Positions 41,768 through 51,456 of a stretch of DNA of 64,000 bases are shown here, piece after piece; positions within the stretch are counted from its first letter, which is position 1, and every line of letters begins with the position of its first letter. This DNA is from Nocardia rhizosphaerihabitans (lineage in GTDB: Bacteria > Actinomycetota > Actinomycetes > Mycobacteriales > Mycobacteriaceae): positions 1-64,000 of the forward strand of contig NZ_BMNE01000007.1 of the NCBI RefSeq assembly GCF_014646295.1, read 5' to 3'. The position numbers and the translations under genes were made by a program. The notes below the pieces were generated by a model, which was not told where the DNA came from, searched no databases, and saw nothing but the letters and a program-made list of their open reading frames with translations.

Positions 41768-42520
41768 GTGGAGACCTCCAGCGTGCAGAGCGTGACCCGG
41801 GCCCTGTCGGTACTCGATTGCTTTCGCGGCGGCGAGGAACGGGGCGTCTCGGAGGTCGCGCGGGCCCAGGGTCTGGCGGTCAGCACCACCCACCGCCTCC
41901 TGAGCGCTCTCGTCCAAGCCGGATTCCTGGAGAAGGACGCCGAGTCGAGTCGCTACCGGATGGGCGGCGCCCTGGCCGAATACGGGCAGATCGCCTACCG
42001 CCAGCACAAGATCTACCTCGCCGAGCCCTACCTCGAACAGCTCGCGGCGACGACCGGAGCCACCGGCTCGGTGGCCACCCGCCACGGCATCCACGCCGTG
42101 CTGCTCGGCACCAGCCGGTGGCGCGAGAGCGACGGCCACGAACTGCAGGGCGTGCGACTGCCGCTGCACGCGAGCGCGCTCGGCAAGGCGCTGCTGGCCT
42201 GGTCCGACGTCACCGACGACGAATTGCGTTCCCTCCCTTACGAAGAGGGCACGGAGCGGTCGGTGTCGAGCGCTGCGGAGTTGCGCGCGGAACTGGTCGC
42301 GACGCGGGCGCGTGGCTACGCGTTCAACGATCGCGAACTCGATCCCGGGTACCGCACCGTCGGCATGCCGATCCTCGACGCGCAGGGCCGCTGCCGTTTC
42401 GCGCTCGGTCTGCGCGGTCCGGTCACGCTCATGATCGACGAGCGGGTGCCGTTCTTCGTCGAACTCGCCAAGGTGACCGCCGCCGATATCGCGGCCACCT
42501 TCGCCGCCGCCGCGGACTGA
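41768..42520 (+). CDS. IclR-family transcriptional regulator
   Basis: 250 residues. N-terminal winged helix-turn-helix (about 5-65: VQSVTRALSVLDCF, GLAVSTTHRLLSALVQAGFL) and IclR effector domain (about 80-245: LPLHASALGKALLAW, YAFNDRELDPGYRTVGMPI). GTG start, no strong ribosome site. Divergent from the desulfonation operon with two matching dyads between them, so it is the likely regulator of that operon. Ligand unknown. Confidence 0.92.
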   Translation: METSSVQSVTRALSVLDCFRGGEERGVSEVARAQGLAVSTTHRLLSALVQAGFLEKDAESSRYRMGGALAEYGQIAYRQHKIYLAEPYLEQLAATTGATGSVATRHGIHAVLLGTSRWRESDGHELQGVRLPLHASALGKALLAWSDVTDDELRSLPYEEGTERSVSSAAELRAELVATRARGYAFNDRELDPGYRTVGMPILDAQGRCRFALGLRGPVTLMIDERVPFFVELAKVTAADIAATFAAAAD

Positions 42521-42539
42521 CCTCGTGAAGGAAGCGACG

Positions 42540-43973
42540 GTGGCGACCGATACCGCACGCCCCGCGGTCGGGCTGCGCTCCGAGCGCGGCGCGATCCTGG
42601 CCTCGCTGATGATGTCGACGAGTCTGGTCGCGCTCGATTCGACGATCATCGCGACCGGCGTGCTGACCATCACCACCGATCTCGGCGGGTTCGCGCTGTT
42701 CCCGTGGTTGTTCTCGATCTATCTGCTCACCCAGGCCGTCACGGTGCCGATCTACGGCAAGATCGCCGACACCGTCGGCCGTAAACCGGTGATCCTGTTC
42801 GGGATCGCGGTGTTCGCGCTCGGCTCGCTGCTGTGCGGGCTGGCGACGAACATGGTGGCGCTGATCGTGTTCCGGGCGATCCAGGGCATCGGCGCGGGCG
42901 CGGTGCAGCCGACGACGATGGTCATCGCCAGTGACCTCTACACCCTGCCCGAGCGCGCGAAGGTGCAGGGCTATCTGGCCGGTGTGTGGGCCGGGTCCGC
43001 GGTGCTCGGCCCGCTGCTCGGTGGTGCCTTTGCCGATTTCGCGAGCTGGCGCTGGATCTTCCTGGTCAACCTGCCGTTGGCGGCGATCGCCGGAATCATG
43101 CTGCTGCGCAACTTCACCGAGACCGCGCCGCGCGGTCCGCGCCAGTCGGTCGACTATCTCGGCGCGGCACTGCTCACCCTCGGTGCGGGCGCCTTGATCC
43201 TCGCACTGCTCGAGGGCGGCCGGTCGTGGGCATGGGACTCCCCTCTGAGCCTGGGGTTGTTCGCGGGCAGCGTGGTCGTGTTGATCGTGTTCGGGTTCGC
43301 CGAGCGCCGGACCGCGAATCCGATTCTGCCGCTGTGGATCTTCACCCGGCGCGTGGTCGTCGCGGCGAGCGCGGTGTCGATGCTCATCGGCGCGATCGTG
43401 CTCGGCCTCACCTCCTACGTGCCGACCTTCGCCCAGGGTGTCCTCGGCACCAGCGCGACGATCGCCGGGCTGACCGTCGGCGCACTGACGATCGGCTGGC
43501 CGATCACCGCCTCCCAGGCAGGGACGCTGTACCTGCGGTTCGGCTTCCGCACGACCGCGCTGATCGGCAGCGCGATCGCCGTTGTCGGCTGTGCCGCCCT
43601 GCTGCCGATCGGCGCGCAGGCGAGCCCGTGGCAGATCGCGGGGACCTGCTTCCTCATCGGCGCGGGCATGGGCCTGGTCGCCAATCCCACGCTGATCGCG
43701 GCGCAGACCAGTGCGGCGTGGTCGGAGCGCGGCGTGGCGACCTCGGCGACCATGTTCGCCCGATCGATCGGCAGCGCGGTCGGTGTCGCGGCGTTCGGCG
43801 CGATCGTCAATGCCCAGGTCGGCGGCGTCGATCGGCCGGATCCCGGCGAGCTCGCCCACGCGATCCACCTGGTGTTCGTCACCCTGCTCGTCATGGCGGT
43901 CGCGTTGTTCGCCGCAGCGGTGATGATGCCGGGCGCACGGACGCCGACAGGACCCGAGCACACGATGGACTGA
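42540..43973 (+). CDS. MFS drug/solute exporter, DHA2 (14-TM) family
   Basis: 477 residues, about 14 membrane helices. Motif A appears as KIADTVGRKPVI, motif C region as GVWAGSAVLGPLLGGAF, and the N-terminus has SLVALDSTIIATGV, a DHA2 pattern (EmrB/QacA relatives). It is a proton-driven exporter of unknown substrate. GTG at 42540 has AAGGAAG five bases upstream; an earlier GTG at 42525 has none. It follows the IclR gene by 19 bases and could be cotranscribed with it. Confidence 0.9.
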   Translation: MATDTARPAVGLRSERGAILASLMMSTSLVALDSTIIATGVLTITTDLGGFALFPWLFSIYLLTQAVTVPIYGKIADTVGRKPVILFGIAVFALGSLLCGLATNMVALIVFRAIQGIGAGAVQPTTMVIASDLYTLPERAKVQGYLAGVWAGSAVLGPLLGGAFADFASWRWIFLVNLPLAAIAGIMLLRNFTETAPRGPRQSVDYLGAALLTLGAGALILALLEGGRSWAWDSPLSLGLFAGSVVVLIVFGFAERRTANPILPLWIFTRRVVVAASAVSMLIGAIVLGLTSYVPTFAQGVLGTSATIAGLTVGALTIGWPITASQAGTLYLRFGFRTTALIGSAIAVVGCAALLPIGAQASPWQIAGTCFLIGAGMGLVANPTLIAAQTSAAWSERGVATSATMFARSIGSAVGVAAFGAIVNAQVGGVDRPDPGELAHAIHLVFVTLLVMAVALFAAAVMMPGARTPTGPEHTMD

Positions 43974-44050
43974 CACGGATACCCTTGCCACGCAAGCACA
44001 TTCGGCAGTTCCCGATGGTCGCGAGGTCGAGGTTCCGGTATCGTCGAGGT

Positions 44051-44845
44051 GTGTCGGGGACCGGGGATTCCGCTGATCAGGCTGCTCGTAGCGCACGACG
44101 AGCGAGTTCGTTCGGTGCGCAGGCCGCCGTCTATGCCGAGCATCGGCCGGACTATGCGGCGGCAGCCATCCGGTGGGCGCTGGAGCCACTCGGCGCGAAA
44201 GAATCTTCCGCCGTGCTGGATCTGGGTGCCGGTACCGGCAAGCTCACCGACGGGCTCTTGGCGGTCGGCGCCGATGTGGTCGCCGTCGAACCCGACGAGG
44301 CGATGCGTGCCGAGCTCGTCCGCCGGTATCCGTCGGTGACCGCGCTGCCCGGTACGGCAGAAGCGATTCCGCTGCCGGACAGGTCGGTCGACGCCGTGGT
44401 CGCGGGGCAGGCGTTCCACTGGTTCGACCAGGCACGCGCGTTCCCCGAGATCGCCCGGGTGCTGCGGCCGGGTGGCGTGTTCGCCGCGTTCTGGAACACC
44501 GAGGACAATCGCGTGGCGTGGGTGGCCGGGCTCCAGCGCACAATGCGATCGGATGCGTCCTTCCCACCGCCCACGGCGGACGAGGAGCTCCCCGAGCATC
44601 CGCTGTTCGCGGCGTTCGAGCGGGCGGAGTTCCCGCATGCGCATCGGCGGACGGCTGATTCCCTGGTACTCACCCTCGGCACGCATTCGCACACCGTGGT
44701 CATTTCCCCGGAGCAGCGCGCCGCCCTGCTCGGCAGGATCCGGGACTACCTGCGCGCGACACCGGAGACCGCCGAGGGCGAGTTCGACTATCCGCTGCGC
44801 ACCGAGGTGATCCGCGCGGTACTGCGCGGATCACCCCAGCACTGA
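44051..44845 (+). CDS. SAM-dependent class I methyltransferase
   Basis: 264 residues. SAM-binding motif I VLDLGAGTGKLTDGL, acidic residue of motif II in VVAVEPDEAM, then SVDAVVAGQAFHWFD and VLRPGGVFAAFWN. This is the methyltransferase type 11 plan, common in actinobacteria. The GTG at 44051 is chosen because it gives the normal N-terminus; its ribosome site is weak and the frame is open upstream. Substrate unknown. Convergent with the next gene, four bases apart. Confidence 0.87.
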   Translation: MSGTGDSADQAARSARRASSFGAQAAVYAEHRPDYAAAAIRWALEPLGAKESSAVLDLGAGTGKLTDGLLAVGADVVAVEPDEAMRAELVRRYPSVTALPGTAEAIPLPDRSVDAVVAGQAFHWFDQARAFPEIARVLRPGGVFAAFWNTEDNRVAWVAGLQRTMRSDASFPPPTADEELPEHPLFAAFERAEFPHAHRRTADSLVLTLGTHSHTVVISPEQRAALLGRIRDYLRATPETAEGEFDYPLRTEVIRAVLRGSPQH

Positions 44846-44849
44846 GCGG

Positions 44850-45857
44850 TCAGCTGGCGCGTTCCTCCAGTCCGCGCACCACGTCGACCACCTCGCCCGG
44901 GGCGAACTCGACGACCCGACGCACCCGCGAATTCGCCACCGGCGCCAGGTCGACGACGATCGGGGCGCCCGCGCCTGCATGAACGATCGCGGTGATCCGG
45001 TCTTGCAGGAAACCGCCGTCGGGGACGGCGACCCGGATGACGTCGCCCACCGTGAGCGCCTCGGCGCGGACCGGGCCGCCGAAGGCGGCGGTGGGGTCGA
45101 AGGTGCCGCAGCGGGTGTGCCCGGTGGTCGCGCCGAGGCCGCGTTCGGCGATGGTCCACCACACCGGCGATTCCGGTTCGCCCGCACCGACCCGCGCGTG
45201 CCAGGCCAGCACCCGGTCGCGTTCGGCCTCGGCGGCCGCGCGGGTCTCGTGCAGCGAGACCTGACGGCGGACCGGGGCATTGCGTGACCGCGTGGTGCCC
45301 GCCGCGCCGTCGATCACCAGGATCCAGCGGGCGCCGACCGCGTCGTCACGGCGGGCCGAGACCCGTTTGGCCAACGCCAGTCCCGGTGTCGCGCCCAGCT
45401 GATCGGCGGCCTCCTCGATGCTCTCGACCAGCCCGAGCGCACGCAGCAACTCGGCGACCGACAGCTCCGAGGTGCCCAGTTCCTGGGCCAGCGCCGTCAT
45501 CGGTGTGCGCCTGCGCCAGCCGATCCGGGCGCAGTGCTCGTGCCGGGTGAACCACAATCCGCTGCGGTTGCGGCGGTGATGGTCGACCACCACCGCCCAC
45601 CAATCCCACTCCGGTTCGGCGACCAGCCGCCCGCGAATCCAGCGTTCGCGCTCGCCCGTCGATACCCGTTCCTCCGGTGGCACGAAATTGCGGAGGGCGG
45701 CGCGCACCGCGGATTCGGTGCGCCCCACCGTCCGTGCCGTGCGCGCCAGATCGGCCCCGGCCCGCAAGTCGTCGGCCAGTATCCGGTATTCCGATTCGCG
45801 CCAGGTGGTTCCATGCCTGCTCGGTGGCAGCAGATCGCCACGGTCGATGTCACTCAT
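44850..45857 (-). CDS. Hypothetical protein with N-terminal homeodomain-like HTH
   Basis: 335 residues, soluble. Residues about 15-60 (SEYRILADDLRAGADLARTARTV) look like a Myb/SANT or homeodomain-like helix-turn-helix. The rest has many Arg/Trp and includes a block of about 50 residues (EFAPGEVVDVVRGLEERAS) at the end. No catalytic motif is clear. ATG at 45857. Its 134-base upstream gap also serves the amino-acid permease 3' end. I do not recognise the family. Confidence 0.65.
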   Translation of the reverse strand: MSDIDRGDLLPPSRHGTTWRESEYRILADDLRAGADLARTARTVGRTESAVRAALRNFVPPEERVSTGERERWIRGRLVAEPEWDWWAVVVDHHRRNRSGLWFTRHEHCARIGWRRRTPMTALAQELGTSELSVAELLRALGLVESIEEAADQLGATPGLALAKRVSARRDDAVGARWILVIDGAAGTTRSRNAPVRRQVSLHETRAAAEAERDRVLAWHARVGAGEPESPVWWTIAERGLGATTGHTRCGTFDPTAAFGGPVRAEALTVGDVIRVAVPDGGFLQDRITAIVHAGAGAPIVVDLAPVANSRVRRVVEFAPGEVVDVVRGLEERAS

Positions 45858-45991
45858 CCCGTGCCCCCGTTCTCGCACCGCCCGGCCACACTCGCGCCGG
45901 GCTCGTTTGTGTGACCCTTCGACGATACCGGTGGGGTATGACAGAAAACGCTTGTCTGCCAGCGGCTTTCCAGCAAACGGGGGTGTGGCGG

Positions 45992-47407
45992 CTAGCCGGT
46001 GTGCACGAGCTCGCGGCGGCCGAAGGCGTAGTAGCCCCCGCACACCAGCGCCGCCCACACCGCGCCGACGACCAGCGCCGTGCGGCCACCGTCGGTCCAC
46101 AGCAGCAGCACGACGACCAGGCCCAGGAATCCCAGTGCGGCCCAGTTCGTCACGGGCGCGCCGGGCAGCCGGTAGTCGCTGGCGGGCAACTCGCCGGCTC
46201 GTACCTTGGCGCGGTACTTCAGGTGGCACACCAGGATCACGCCCCAGACGACGATGATGCCGACGGTGCTGACCGAGGTGATGTAGGCGAAGGCCTTGTC
46301 CGGCGAGATCACGTTCACCACGACGCCGATCACCATCGCGCCTGCCGAGGCGCAGATGCCGGTGAACGGCACCGACTGCTTGCTCAGCGCCGCGAACCGC
46401 GCGGGCGCCTCGTCGCGCAGCGCCAGACTGCGCAGCATCCGCCCGGTGGAGTAGATGCCCGAGTTGCACGACGACAGCGCCGCGGTGAGCAGCACGAAGT
46501 TGATGATGCCCGCGGCGGCGGGGATGCCGATCTGCTCGAACACCTCGACGAACGGGCTGCGGCCCGCGTGGAAGCTGCGCCAGCTCGCCACCGACATGAT
46601 GACGACCAGCGCGCCGACATAGAACAGGCCGATGCGGAACGGCAGGGTGTTGATCGCCTTGCGCAGGGTGGCCTTCGGGTCGCGGGCCTCCCCCGCCGTC
46701 ACGCCGACCAGCTCGACACCGACATAGGCGAACACGACGATCTGCAGCACCAGCAGGGTCTGGCCGAAGCCGTGCGGGAACACGCCGCCGTCGGCCCACA
46801 GGTTGGTCACCGTCGGATCGGCGGCGTGGCCGAAGCCGAAGACGAGCACGCCGATGCCGATCATGATCATCGCCAGGATGGCGGTCACCTTGATGGCCGA
46901 GAACCAGAACTCGCCCTCGCCGAAGATCCGCACCGAGATCAGGTTCGCGGCGAACAGCACCGCCAGCACCACCAGCGCGGTCACCCACTGCGGGATGTCG
47001 AACCAGTACTGCACGTACTTGCCGGCGACCGTGATCTCGGCCATGCAGGTGGAGACCCACACCGCCCAGTACGACCAGCCGGTCGCGAAACCGGCGAAGC
47101 GGCCGAGGAATTCGTGCGCGTACTCGGCGAAGCTGCCGGAGACGGGACGGTAGGTCAGCAGCTCACCGAGCGCGCGCATGATGACGAAGATGGCCAGGCC
47201 GGCGGCCAGATAGGCCAGGATCAGCGACGGTCCCGCCTGCTCGATCGCGGCGCCTGCGCCGTAGAACAGGCCGGTGCCGATCGCGCCGCCGATGGCGATC
47301 ATCTGGATGGTGCGCGGGCTCAGGCCGCGCGAGTACCCCTCCGATTCGGCTGTCGGGGCGGGCGCCGGTACGGCTTCGGTGGATAGGCCGGTGCCGTCAG
47401 CTGACAT
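45992..47407 (-). CDS. APC-family amino-acid permease
   Basis: 471 residues with about 12 membrane helices. The N-terminus has RTIQMIAIGGAIGTGLFYG, the substrate-binding first helix of amino-acid transporters (AAT/GabP/AnsP group), and GAPVTNWAALGFLGL near the end. It imports an amino acid, probably a polar or acidic one, in symport with protons. Minus strand; divergent from the LLM gene at 47553. Exact substrate unknown. Confidence 0.9.
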   Translation of the reverse strand: MSADGTGLSTEAVPAPAPTAESEGYSRGLSPRTIQMIAIGGAIGTGLFYGAGAAIEQAGPSLILAYLAAGLAIFVIMRALGELLTYRPVSGSFAEYAHEFLGRFAGFATGWSYWAVWVSTCMAEITVAGKYVQYWFDIPQWVTALVVLAVLFAANLISVRIFGEGEFWFSAIKVTAILAMIMIGIGVLVFGFGHAADPTVTNLWADGGVFPHGFGQTLLVLQIVVFAYVGVELVGVTAGEARDPKATLRKAINTLPFRIGLFYVGALVVIMSVASWRSFHAGRSPFVEVFEQIGIPAAAGIINFVLLTAALSSCNSGIYSTGRMLRSLALRDEAPARFAALSKQSVPFTGICASAGAMVIGVVVNVISPDKAFAYITSVSTVGIIVVWGVILVCHLKYRAKVRAGELPASDYRLPGAPVTNWAALGFLGLVVVLLLWTDGGRTALVVGAVWAALVCGGYYAFGRRELVHTG

Positions 47408-47552
47408 GGATTGTGTCCTTCCGTCGCGTCGATCAGTGCTGCACGCTACCGTCCGGTAATCGTGGCCGGGGTCACCACCTCCGGCAGGCGGAAATACCGG
47501 CAGCTCGGCGCGGGTTGGCCCTCACGGGGGTTGTTCACTGTCGAGGAGGCTC

Positions 47553-48545
<993 letters not shown>

Positions 48546-48551
48546 CCCTGC

Positions 48552-49379
48552 TCAGCGCAGCCGGAATCCCCTGGCGGCCAAGGACTCCCGCAACCGGTCA
48601 CGGCCGTTCAGCGAGGCCCTCGACGCCAGTCTGGCCAGAACCCGCTCGGTCCAGGAGAACGGCAGCCCCTGCTCGGAGTAGATCTCGCCGATCCGCTCCT
48701 CGTAGGCCGCGACGGACTCACGCTGACCGGGCAGATCGTAGGTTTCCTGGTGCAGCACGGCCGCCTGCGGCAGTCGCGGCTTCACCCGCGTGCCCTCCGC
48801 CGGGTCGGGATGCCCGACGACGAGACCGAAGACGGCGAAGACGTGCTCGGGCAGGTGGAGTTCGGCGGCCACCCGTTCCGGGTCGTTGCGCAGCGCGCCG
48901 ATGTAGACGGTGCCGAGCCCGAGGGACTCGGCGGCGACCACCGCGTTCTGGGCCGCCAGGGCCGCGTCGACGAAACCGACATAGCTGGACTCGAGATAGT
49001 CGGCGCCGTCGAGCGGGGCGCCGTGATCGTCGGCGAGTTGGCGCAGCCGGGCGAAATCGGCCGTCCACACCAGCAGCACCGGCGCCTGCACGATGTGCTC
49101 CTGCCCGCCCGCCACCTCGGCCAGCCGGGCCTTGCGCGCCGGATCGCGGACCTCGATCACGCTCCACACCTGCAGATTCGACGAGGACGCCGCGGACTGC
49201 GCGGCCGATACCAGCAGCCGGATCGTCTCCGGCGAGACCGGGTCGGGCAGGTAGCGGCGCACCGACTTGTGGTCGTGCAGCACCTGCAACACCGGATTCC
49301 ACTGCGCGGGGACCTCGGTCGACGGGTCGCCGTAGCGCTGCTGCACGGGGTGGACGGGGCTGGGTGCGGTCTGCGTCAT
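48552..49379 (-). CDS. NADPH-dependent nitroreductase/flavin reductase, NfsA/Frp type
   Basis: 275 residues. The fold is clear from HKSVRRYLPDPVSPETIRLL (FMN-phosphate Arg), SAAQSAASSSNLQVWSVIEV and SLGLGTVYIGALRNDP, ending with the C-terminal extension of NfsA/Frp enzymes. It would reduce flavins, quinones or nitro compounds with NADPH. It could supply reduced FMN to the LLM oxygenase beside it (convergent, six bases apart) or to the SsuD-like enzymes upstream; this is inference. Confidence 0.9.
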   Translation of the reverse strand: MTQTAPSPVHPVQQRYGDPSTEVPAQWNPVLQVLHDHKSVRRYLPDPVSPETIRLLVSAAQSAASSSNLQVWSVIEVRDPARKARLAEVAGGQEHIVQAPVLLVWTADFARLRQLADDHGAPLDGADYLESSYVGFVDAALAAQNAVVAAESLGLGTVYIGALRNDPERVAAELHLPEHVFAVFGLVVGHPDPAEGTRVKPRLPQAAVLHQETYDLPGQRESVAAYEERIGEIYSEQGLPFSWTERVLARLASRASLNGRDRLRESLAARGFRLR

Positions 49380-49501
49380 ACCGCCATCGTCGGACACCGC
49401 CCGGTTCGCGTCTGCGGTAACCCTCAGCGTGAACCGAACACCGGCCGATCGATACAGTAAAGCTGGGTAACCCGCCGACTGGCGGGACGAGGGAGTGCGC
49501 A

Positions 49502-50107
49502 ATGGGCAAGGTGTTCGACCGGATCGACGACAAGTTGCGGACCTTCATCGCCGAACAGCCGATGTTCTTCGTCGGCACCGCGCCGTCGGAAGGCGGCCAC
49601 GTCAACGTCTCCCCGAAGGGGTATCGCGACACCTTCGCCGTGATCGACGACCACACGATCGCCTACCTCGACCTGTTCGGCAGCGGCTCGGAGACGATCG
49701 CGCACCTGCGCGACAACGGCCGGATCACCGTGATGTTCTGCTCGTTCACCCGGACCGCCCGCATCCTGCGCCTGTTCGGCACCGGCCGCGTCGTGCGTCC
49801 CGACTCGGCCGAATTCGCCACGCTGCGAGAGCATTTCGGCACCGGGCACACCGGCATCCGCGCGGTCGTCGCGGTCTCGGTGGACCGCGTCGCCGACTCG
49901 TGCGGCTGGTCTGTCCCCTACCTCGACCTCGTCGAGGAACGCTCGATCCTCGACGAGGCGCACACCCGCCGCACCGACGCCGACTTCGCCCGCCGCATCG
50001 CGGGCGACAACTCCGTCAGCATCGACGGCCTGCCCGCCCTGGAACCCGATCATCCGCTGCCGTCCCAGGTTTCGCACGAGCACACGCCCGACGCCGTGGA
50101 CAGCTAA
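49502..50107 (+). CDS. Pyridoxamine 5'-phosphate oxidase-family (split-barrel) protein
   Basis: 201 residues with the split-barrel flavin-binding plan: FFVGTAPSEGGHVNVSPKGY, the flavin phosphate region, FGSGSETIAHLRDNGRITVMF and ARILRLFGTGRVV. It binds FMN or F420-type cofactor; the exact reaction is unknown. Divergent from the nitroreductase-type gene (122 bases) and upstream of the M50 gene by nine bases, possibly one operon. Confidence 0.88.
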   Translation: MGKVFDRIDDKLRTFIAEQPMFFVGTAPSEGGHVNVSPKGYRDTFAVIDDHTIAYLDLFGSGSETIAHLRDNGRITVMFCSFTRTARILRLFGTGRVVRPDSAEFATLREHFGTGHTGIRAVVAVSVDRVADSCGWSVPYLDLVEERSILDEAHTRRTDADFARRIAGDNSVSIDGLPALEPDHPLPSQVSHEHTPDAVDS

Positions 50108-50116
50108 AGTGCGGCG

Positions 50117-50863
50117 GTGAACACCGGATCCGCCAGCTCGCTGCTCGACCGTCTCCTCGCCACCCAACCCGCACCCGAATGGTGGCTGGTGCTCGTCACC
50201 GCCGCGGTGGCACTTGTCCTGGTCGGCTACCGGCCCCTGTGGCGGCTCACCCGGGCGGCGGTGACCGTGGTCCACGAGGGCGGGCACGCGCTGGTCGCCC
50301 TGCTCACCGGGCGCAGGCTGCACGCGATCACCCTGCACACCGACACCTCCGGACTCACCGTGTCCAGCGGCAAGCCGACCGGTCTCGGCATGATCCTCAC
50401 CGCGGCCGCGGGCTATCCGGCCCCGGCGGCGCTGGGACTCGGGTACGCGGCGCTGCTCGGGACCGGCCGGGTGACGCTGATGCTGTGGGCGACGCTGCTG
50501 ATGCTGGCCGCGGTGCTGGTCAAGGTCCGCAATATCTACGGCCTGCTCACCGTCGCCGTACTCGGCGCCCTGGTGTTCGGCGTGTCCTGGTTCGGCACCG
50601 ATCTCCTGCAGGCGGGTTTCGCCTACCTGGCGGCGTGGTTCCTGCTGGCCGCCGCGGTCCGGCCGGTGATCGAACTGCAGCGCAGCCGCCGCAGGCAGCC
50701 GGGGCGCACCGATTCCGATGCCGATCAGCTGGCCCGGCTGACCCATCTGCCCGCGCTGCTGTGGGTGCTGTTCTTCACCGCACTGTGCCTGGCGGCGCTG
50801 GTCGTCGGCGGCGGGCTGCTGCTGGCGCCGGTCGAGCAGCTGCATCCGCTGCTTCAGCGGTGA
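50117..50863 (+). CDS. M50-like metalloprotease
   Basis: 248 residues. A short N-terminal segment, then the zinc motif H53-E-G-G-H57 in a membrane segment (VVHEGGHALVALLTG), as in S2P/SpoIVFB peptidases, followed by several hydrophobic helices. The third zinc ligand is not obvious. It may be an intramembrane peptidase of unknown substrate. GTG start nine bases after the previous gene. The stop overlaps gluconokinase by ten bases. Confidence 0.82.
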   Translation: MNTGSASSLLDRLLATQPAPEWWLVLVTAAVALVLVGYRPLWRLTRAAVTVVHEGGHALVALLTGRRLHAITLHTDTSGLTVSSGKPTGLGMILTAAAGYPAPAALGLGYAALLGTGRVTLMLWATLLMLAAVLVKVRNIYGLLTVAVLGALVFGVSWFGTDLLQAGFAYLAAWFLLAAAVRPVIELQRSRRRQPGRTDSDADQLARLTHLPALLWVLFFTALCLAALVVGGGLLLAPVEQLHPLLQR

Positions 50864-51360
50864 GTGGCCCGCCAGGCGTCGACTATCTCGGTCACCAGCA
50901 CCGTCGGCGGTGCGAGCGCGTTGAGGGTCACGCCCACCTCGTCGGGTTCCAGCGGTTCCAGCGTCTCGAGCTGTGAGTCGAGCAGGATCGTCGGCATGAA
51001 GTGGCCGAGCCTGCCGGTCATCCGGCGCAGCAGCTCTGCCCTGGTGGCGGCCAGATGCACGAAGTACGCGTTCGGCGCGCCCCGGCGCAGCCGGTCACGG
51101 TAGGAGCGCCGCAACGCCGAGCACGCGGCGACGCCGCCGGACTCCTGGTGCCCGCCGAGCCAATCGGCGACCGTGTCGAGCCATGGCCACCGGTCCTCGT
51201 CGGTGAGCGGGATGCCTGCCGCCATCTTCTCGATGTTCTCGATCGGATGGAAGTCGTCGCCTTCGGCATAGGGCACGTCGAGCCGCGCGGCCGTCAGCGC
51301 GCCGACCGTCGTCTTGCCGCACCCGGAGACGCCCATCACCACGATGACGGGTTGCACCAC
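50854..51360 (-). CDS. gntK: Gluconokinase
   Basis: 168 residues. P-loop GVSGCGKTT at 10-18 and the GntK pattern DVPYAEGDDFHPIENIEKM, then GIPLTDEDRWPWLDTV and the Arg-rich CSALRRSYRDRLR lid. It phosphorylates gluconate to 6-phosphogluconate. Length matches thermoresistant GntK enzymes. Convergent with the M50 gene. No gluconate transporter is nearby. Confidence 0.95.
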   Translation of the reverse strand: MVQPVIVVMGVSGCGKTTVGALTAARLDVPYAEGDDFHPIENIEKMAAGIPLTDEDRWPWLDTVADWLGGHQESGGVAACSALRRSYRDRLRRGAPNAYFVHLAATRAELLRRMTGRLGHFMPTILLDSQLETLEPLEPDEVGVTLNALAPPTVLVTEIVDAWRATHR

Positions 51361-51456
51361 ATCGACCTCCTCGTCCGAACCACGGGTCTACAGGCTCACA
51401 TACCGCGCGGGCAGTGAGTCCGGGAAACGCCGTATCGGACCTGGATCCGGTGCCGG

